Part shown: in pieces, positions 58,832-64,000 of the stretch
Numbering within the stretch: position 1 is the stretch's first letter
Layout: the number at the start of each line of letters is the position of its first letter
DNA from: Glycine soja
Taxonomy: Eukaryota; Streptophyta; Magnoliopsida; Fabales; Fabaceae
Assembly (NCBI RefSeq): GCF_004193775.1
Contig: NC_041002.1
Location: 12,746,485 to 12,810,484 of the forward strand
DNA: 64,000 nt
Direction: 5' to 3'
Notes under the pieces: generated by a model
What the model was told of the DNA's origin: nothing
Databases searched by the model: none
The model's input: only the letters and a program-made list of their open reading frames with translations
Made by a program: the position numbers and the translations under genes

Positions 58832-60060
58832 CTATGACTTGAAGAACTCATAAGGAACTGAGAGGTCCTCATCACCATCAGGGGGGCTAGTAGTGGGCTT
58901 CCTTCCTTCTTTCAAAGCTTTTCTTATTTCAGCTGCTTTCTACATTGCATATTTTTGTTTCTGCTCCAGCTATAAAAGAAACTCAAAAAGCATTAAACAT
59001 ACAGTTATAGGAAGTTGTATTCTTGCTACAAATTGTTTCCAAATAAGAAAGGCTTTGTGGAAAACATGAAAATGCAACGAGACAAGCATAAAAAAGGAAG
59101 GTTCAATTCAATGCATGAAATACACACATCAGACTGAACTACTCCAAATTGATTAAGAATCTCAAAAAAGATCCTGGCAGCATAAAATGTTTTCGCTGTA
59201 TTTCTGCAAAGTGTCAAAGATTATACGCTAAAAACTTATCAAAGATGAAAATTCTTACAAGAAAGATAGTTATGCAAAGGGAATATAGCAAATGTTTGGA
59301 AAAAAAAAATAGATACTTGGTATGTAAAGTTAGTGAGCTATTATCTTGTTCAAGACAAAGGAACAAGAAGGTACAAAAATCCCTCGTAAACTTTACTAAG
59401 ACCGTAGGGATCAAAGTTGATGCAACAGAACCAACACACAAGCTTAAAGGATTATTTATTTATTTATTTCAAGCTAGCATTAAAAAAAAGAGTGATTTTA
59501 TAATACAAATATGCTCTTCCAACACGATCTTGCTTGTCTACTTTTCCAAACACATTCAAAGCAAATCCCTCAAGATATAAATTGTCTTCAGGCCCCAACT
59601 GGATTGACTTTTTATCATGTAAAAACAACATATTTCGGATACATCAATTGAGTAAATAAAATTTTTATAATCATACCCAATCAAACATGTCAACCACTAA
59701 CATCTTTCAAAGGAAAGAAAACTGCAGATTGCCACTGAAACATGCCATAGTATCATTAATTCATTATTATTCAGATTCAACACTTCCATTTAACATGAGT
59801 AGATTCCCTTCTTATTTTCAAAAAACAACACAAAGTTAGGGAATAATTAAAAATCACTTTTATATTTATTTATTTGTGGATGACGTTTGAGTTTCAGTCA
59901 ATTGTGATTACAATCAGCACAAAAAAACAAGGTTTAATTTAGAACCTTTTCAAGTTGCTTCATGAGCTAAACTAGAAGAGCATTAGTGGTCTTCGTGTGC
60001 TCACTTTGCAAAATCTTCAGCCCCCATTCCATAGCATATAATCGACCTAATCTTACCAAA
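58832..60060 (-). pseudogene. LIP5/VTA1-like (ESCRT-associated) gene fragment, three exons
   Basis: From right to left: 59944-60060 reads GRLYAMEWGLKILQSEHTKT then TNALLV, a stop and LMKQLEK; 59125-59217 reads NTAKTFYAARIFFEILNQFG then VVQSDV; 58832-58970 reads LEQKQKYAM, a stop, KAAEIRKALKEGRKP and PPDGDEDLSVPYEFF. The last two blocks match plant LIP5 (VTA1 homologue), a positive regulator of the SKD1/VPS4 ATPase in multivesicular body sorting. The first is weaker but fits the upstream part. Two in-frame stops and missing exons make it non-functional. Confidence 0.75.
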
Positions 60061-60542
60061 AAAAAATACTTCATCGTGATAATTTATAACAACGATTACC
60101 GTATTTTAGATCAGTGAAACAACAAAAATTGCAATAATGAAAAATAGGTATTGACCTAAAATCAAAATAAAAGACAGAATTACAATAATAAGCGACGAGT
60201 GGTTCCTAGAAGTTATGTGTTCCTAGAATAAATATGGACTCAAATGTATGAACTGTGTTAGTTTCTCTGTTATTATATATTAATTTCCAATCTTAGGAGT
60301 CAAAAACAAAATTCTAAATGAAATCTCCTTAAATCCTATCAAACCTATACTTCACATTACAAGTGGAAATAATTAACTTCATCTTAAAAAAACTAAAGAA
60401 AAAAAATAGAGGGACTGAATTTGGACCCTCTTTCTTTGTATGATACATTAAAGAGGTAATCCAGTTAGATTAACTTAAGAATATATCACTACAAGAGCCA
60501 AATTTCAAAGAAAATTGTAACAAATTCCTAAAATGGGGAGAG

Positions 60543-60770
60543 AGATCACCTATTGTAACTCTTATTTTTTGGCCACCAGAGACCCCCCTTAGCATATCAT
60601 TGCCTACAACCATATCTGAATATGCATCAAGACCAAGAACTTTAAAAAATTTTCAGATATTATTTATAAGATGAGACAACCTTCATGAATGCATCAATTT
60701 CTGGACTTGGTAGTATGTTTTAATCCTTCTCCAAGCATTCAAGATTCTTCACAATTTATGTTTATGACAT
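60543..60770 (-). pseudogene. PDR-type ABCG transporter exon fragments
   Basis: The block at 60543-60640 reads [20 protein letters not shown] then [13 protein letters not shown], the ABC signature (VSGGQ) region of pleiotropic-drug-resistance ABCG transporters. The block at 60690-60770 reads LEKD, a stop, and LPSPEIDAFMKVV, the segment just upstream in the same family. In a full protein this is part of the first nucleotide-binding domain. Walker A and the membrane domains are absent. Captured in CACTA-3 on the same strand as the neighbours. Confidence 0.85.
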
Positions 60771-60898
60771 TAGACCAGGAAATAACAAACATTGTTTAAT
60801 CTATAATCTATAATAATAAAAATAATAACAAGGATTACACCTCACAGAACAACACGCACAAGTATACCAGATCCAAGCATTCTGTTAGTTATTCTTAC

Positions 60899-61055
60899 CT
60901 AGGTTCTTGTCAAGAGTTGTGGTAAACTGGTTCCAAGCTAAGGGAACATTCAACCTCTGCTTCAGAATCCTCTTATTCCTCTGAATTTGAACATTCTTTG
61001 GCCACTTCACGAACCTAGTCAAGTTTCACTTCGGAGGCAATGCCCCTCTAATTCC
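60899..61055 (-). pseudogene. 60S ribosomal protein L7a (eL8) exon fragment
   Basis: The exon reads GIRGALPPK, a stop, [38 protein letters not shown] and DKNL, ending CCTAG/GTAAG with a good splice donor. This is the N-terminal part of the ribosomal protein eL8 family ([16 protein letters not shown]). A single Lys codon has become a stop. The remainder of the gene is missing. It is the outermost recognised captured exon on the right of CACTA-3. Confidence 0.9.
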
Positions 61056-61192
61056 CAGAAGATAATTTTTTCTGATAAAATATTTTTTTTCCTTTCTTCA
61101 GATCCTTCCTACCTGCAGAATCATTATTTTCCTATTGCAAAATCACGTACCATGAATAAGTTCTACAATCCAGTTCAAAGCCATTTTTTCAA

Positions 61193-61840
61193 TCAAATCC
61201 TGTACCATGAATAAACTATTAGAAACAAAAAAAATGAAAAAAAATTGAAAACTCTCACACAACCCCTTTCATCCTCTTCTACCAGATCAAGAGAGAAAGA
61301 AGGCAACAAAAAAACTGAAGAATCAAAGTAGAAATAAACATTGTTGGCGATCGTTGATGATGTGGACCACCAGTGAGAAAAAGCCACGGAGAATAAGAGG
61401 ATGAAGAACTACTTGGGGTTGTCGTGTCGATGACTTTGTCATAGGTGGTGACGGAGAAAATAAGGGAGTTGAGTTTCCAAAGAAGAGATCTTGAGGCCTT
61501 GAAAGATCCATGCTTGTGCATCAAAACCACCTCCTTCATCAGCCTCGTCGTCCCGGAGAATGGAAACGCCACCGCTTCCTTCGATGATGTCTCCACCTCC
61601 AGAATCTAGCTTTTGTGGGCTTTCTTGGTGCGAGAAATTGTGACACAGATGGTGGGGAGGTGTGCCGGGGGATGGGGGGCCAGGCCACGGGAGGGGACGA
61701 TACATGTGAATGGGTTTCAAGGTTAGAATTGGGAAAAAAAAGTGAGTTTGGCTTATCTTATCACTTTTTATTGATTGGTTGTTTAGAAACCCAAAGCATT
61801 AGAGTGGTGAAATCCGAAGCGTTGGAGTGTTGAAATTCCA
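61193..61840 (-). other. GC-richer unidentified segment near the right end of CACTA-3
   Basis: The minus strand has overlapping open frames (61439-61720 and 61279-61596), one with DIIEGSGGVSILRDDEADEG followed by FDAQAWIFQGLK. Composition is clearly richer in G and C than the flanks, suggesting another captured exon or first exon with leader. I do not recognise the protein. A pyrimidine-rich tract and a possible ATG at 61596 are consistent with a 5' gene end. Confidence 0.35.
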
Positions 61841-61955
61841 AGCATTGGAGTGGGAAGCGTAAGCCAGGGCGGTTTTATAAAAGTTGTCTTTGAACAAACG
61901 GTTTTGTACAACCGTCTTGGATCCTGTGTCATAAAATAGTGCTTATGTACTAGTG

Positions 61956-62977
61956 AATATGTAATTACAAAATGAAATTTGTCACTTCGAGCTCGTTAAA
62001 CGACTTCTTTTATAATTTAAATCAATTCATTTTTCAAATTTAATTGCATACTGTAAATTGCAATGTTATTGGGTTGATTTTATCCTTTATAAACATGATT
62101 CACAATATATATTCACTCATTTTATTTTTTTAGTTAAAGGTTTTCACTATTTATAATTAATTTTAAAATGCAATTAAGCAAATTTAATAATAAATCTATT
62201 ACTCTTAATAAACGAAGATTTTAGTTGGACAAATGTTAAGACTAGATAAACAAGGAGAATATATGGCTGGTCTAGTTGTAAAGAGAGAAGAGAAAGGAAA
62301 AGGTGATGGGTTCATATTAACAAAAATTAGTATTACTAATAACTGAAATTTTGCCAATAAAAAAAATTAGATAAACAAATCTTCCTCTCAAACTTCTTTT
62401 TCTTTCTAGCTTTTCTATGTCTTTCTTTTTAATTTTTTCATTTGATCTTTTTTCCTATTATACTTATACTTTAAGACAATTTTTTTATCATTCTATTATC
62501 CAAAAATCTTTCTCATTTTTTTTCTCTAAACAAAAAGAATTAATTTATTAATATATTTTTATTATAAAATAAATTTCAATTATTTTATCAATAATATCAT
62601 AATTTATATTAGTTTCAATTTCATGGTAAAAATCACAAATATCATTCATGAAAGACATTTATGCTTGAGATCATTATGGATGACAAAACTTTTTTTTAAG
62701 TATTTAACAAAAGTACATGTCAAAGACGGGATAATATTATAAATTAAAATAGTTTTATTTTTTATGGTAAAAATCACAAATATCATTCAGGAGAGGTAAG
62801 CTTACTCAAGATCATTGTGGATAACAATTATTTTCTATGAACATTTAACACAATTGCATACCAAATACTCTACAATATTTTATAAACTATAAATATTATA
62901 ATAAAATTCATATTTTTTTAGAATATAATTACAAAATATTAAAATTTAACATAAGTGAAATTCTTTTTATTTTTGTA
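61956..62977. other. AT-rich intergenic DNA between CACTA-3 and CACTA-4
   Basis: No gene was found. The phrase ATGGTAAAAATCACAAATATCATTC occurs twice as shorter shared stretches (62622 and 62764), with similar following sequence, so it contains a degenerate direct repeat of about 130 bases. Confidence 0.55.
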
Positions 62978-63268
62978 CACTACTAGAATTTATAGATTTA
63001 ACATCGCACGATTAACATCGATTTTTCAAAAAACAGATGTTAAGAAGAGTACGGTGACATTTTTGTAAATAATTCGAGTTAGTTAACATCGGTTTTTTTA
63101 AAATCGATGTGAAAACCGATGTTAACCTCAAATAGTTAACATCCTGATGTTAACTATTTGAGGTTAACATTGGTTTTCTCAATGTTGATGTTAACTACTT
63201 GAGGTTAACATCGGTTATTTTAAAAAAACCGATGTTGTTCTATTCATAAATTAAAACCCGAATTCATT

Positions 63269-63436
63269 TTGGCCCCCTCGCGCTCAAAGCCTCTTGTCCT
63301 TTCTCCTTCTCCTTTCTTCTTTCTCCTTCCTCCTAACCCTGTGACTGCTGCAAACGCCCCTATTGAAGCTACCACTGTCGTTGAAGCTGCAACTACTGAA
63401 GCTACCACTACCGCTGAAGCCGCGATTGAGGTACGT
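63269..63436 (+). CDS. Candidate first exon in the CACTA-4 leader (uncertain)
   Basis: ATG-like start in a CT-rich leader opens a Ser/Pro/Phe stretch followed by an Ala/Thr/Glu-rich repeat, TTVVEAATTEATTTAEAA, and ends at a GAG/GTACGT splice donor. It may be the 5' exon of the element's transcript. Low complexity and its short length make the coding status doubtful. Confidence 0.25.
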
Positions 63437-63458
63437 CACTGCAACCACATTGTCTCAC

Positions 63459-63835
63459 CACTATAATTTATAGATTTAACATCGCACAGTTAACATTGGT
63501 TATTAAAAAAATCGATGTTAACAAAAGCACGATGACATTTTTGTAAATAAGTAGAGTTAGTTAACATCGGTTTTGTCAAAACCAATGTTAACTTCATATA
63601 GTTAACATCAATTTTGAAAAAACCGATGTTAACTAGTTGATGTTAACATTGGTTATCGTTAAAAAATCGATGTTGTTATGTATATAAATTAAAATTCTGA
63701 AATTGCACACCCCGCGTGCTCAAACCCTATCGTTCTTCTCCTTTCTCCTTCTGCTTAAGTTCGTCTTTGCCGCAAACTGCCGCAAACTACCGTCATTGCA
63801 ACCACATTGTCGAGTTTGTCTTTGCTGAGTTCGTC
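63459..63835 (+). repeat. Second copy of the CACTA-4 terminal block
   Basis: The sequence from 63459 repeats the order of 62978-63458: CACTA terminus, ATTTATAGATTTAACATCGC, several palindromes, then a CT-rich leader ending in GATTGAGGTAC. Identity is roughly 80% by eye. The same GATTGAGGTAC splice-donor phrase ends both leaders (63425-63435 and 63850-63860). Confidence 0.8.
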
Positions 63836-64000
63836 TCTGCCACTTATCGATTGAGGTACATCCTTTCATTTTAACATTTGGTCACATAGATAGACAAATA
63901 AACACTTTTTCACTTTTCACTCTTTCACTTTTTGACGATGATGGGTTTGACAACGAGTGTGCCCAAGTTTAGGTTCCATCTATAACAAGCAAAGATTCAA

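Larger units (their letters stand above)
53877..61955. mobile_element. CACTA-3, Pack-CACTA carrying fragments of several host genes (8,079 bp)
   Basis: The left end is CACTACTGCAAAAAAG at 53877 and the right end is ...GTACTAGTG at 61955 (reverse complement CACTAGTAC). Flanks are AAT (53874-53876) and AAT (61956-61958). Subterminal TTCTAAGACGGTT palindromes on the left match those of CACTA-1. On the right, an ACGGTTTTGTACAACCGTCTT palindrome lies at 61899-61918. No transposase is visible. Minus-strand exon fragments of at least six unrelated genes fill 56.7-61.1 kb, as in the soybean Tgm-Express type of gene-rich CACTA. Confidence 0.92.
62978..64000 (+). mobile_element. CACTA-4, left end, running off the window
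   Basis: The terminus CACTACTAGAATTTATAG at 62978 is followed by TTAACATCGGTT palindromes of the CACTA-2 type. The end is not in the window, so no target-site duplication can be tested (the 3 flanking bases are GTA). The terminal block is duplicated: a second CACTATAATTTATAG terminus begins at 63459. Confidence 0.8.

Noticed and set aside
59149..59580. 143-residue plus-strand ORF, long for this region
   Set aside because: It runs antisense to the LIP5-like exon at 59125-59217 and beyond it has no recognisable family; AT-rich chance frame.

Overview
This window is a plant nuclear, repeat-dominated stretch, most likely from a legume and most probably soybean (Glycine). The inference rests on the mix of repeats: Athila-like Ty3/gypsy elements, CACTA (En/Spm) elements whose ends match the soybean Tgm type (CACTA-N-TA...), an Au-type SINE, and a roughly 0.98-kb TG...CA repeat. 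Captured host exons have plant-only identities, such as a plastid phosphate translocator, KUP transporter and acetolactate synthase. I see no intact host gene. Every recognisable protein is a transposon protein or a fragment of a host gene carried by a transposon, and nearly all are broken by stops, frameshifts or deletions.

Layout from left to right. 1-5488: the 5' part of an Athila-like gypsy element on the minus strand (RT, protease, gag, then leader/5' LTR), cut off by the window edge. 5489-~13100: a 5'-truncated, related gypsy element on the plus strand (gag, protease, a GCGCTAAGC-motif-rich spacer, a 'putative plant transposon protein' ORF, PPT and LTR). ~13110-15110: a decayed PIF/Harbinger element (MYB-like and DDE nuclease). 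15271-20979: CACTA-1, TSD TTT/TTT, carrying an MMSDH-acetolactate synthase chimera and an Au SINE. 22477-37403: CACTA-2, TSD AAT/AAT, with decayed TNP2 transposase and ORF2/Ulp1 on the plus strand, and fragments of a KUP transporter, a DUF1749-like hydrolase and an unidentified gene on the minus strand. 39550-42012: a decayed Mutator-like element. 44749-46890: a probable solo LTR. 48034-48381: a foldback MITE candidate. 49000-53575: an array of alternating inverted copies of a gene-derived unit, interrupted by a solo LTR. 53877-61955: CACTA-3, TSD AAT/AAT, holding fragments of about six unrelated host genes and no visible transposase. Inside it sits a 1.3-kb foldback element with TSD TTTCC/TTTCC. 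62978-64000: the end of a fourth CACTA, whose terminal block is tandemly duplicated.

Taken together, the four CACTA ends fall into two subterminal-repeat families. Family A (CACTA-1 and -3) carries TTCTAAGACGGT palindromes and looks non-autonomous. Family B (CACTA-2 and -4) carries TTAACATCGGTT palindromes and includes the transposase-encoding member. All recognised captured exons in the three complete elements lie on the minus strand of the window. The gene-rich CACTAs, the hairpin array and the foldback elements are the most notable biology: chimeric host-gene fragments and long inverted repeats are plausible sources of new transcripts or small RNAs. Boundaries stated with target-site duplications were read directly; all homology calls are from recognition of motifs without a database search.
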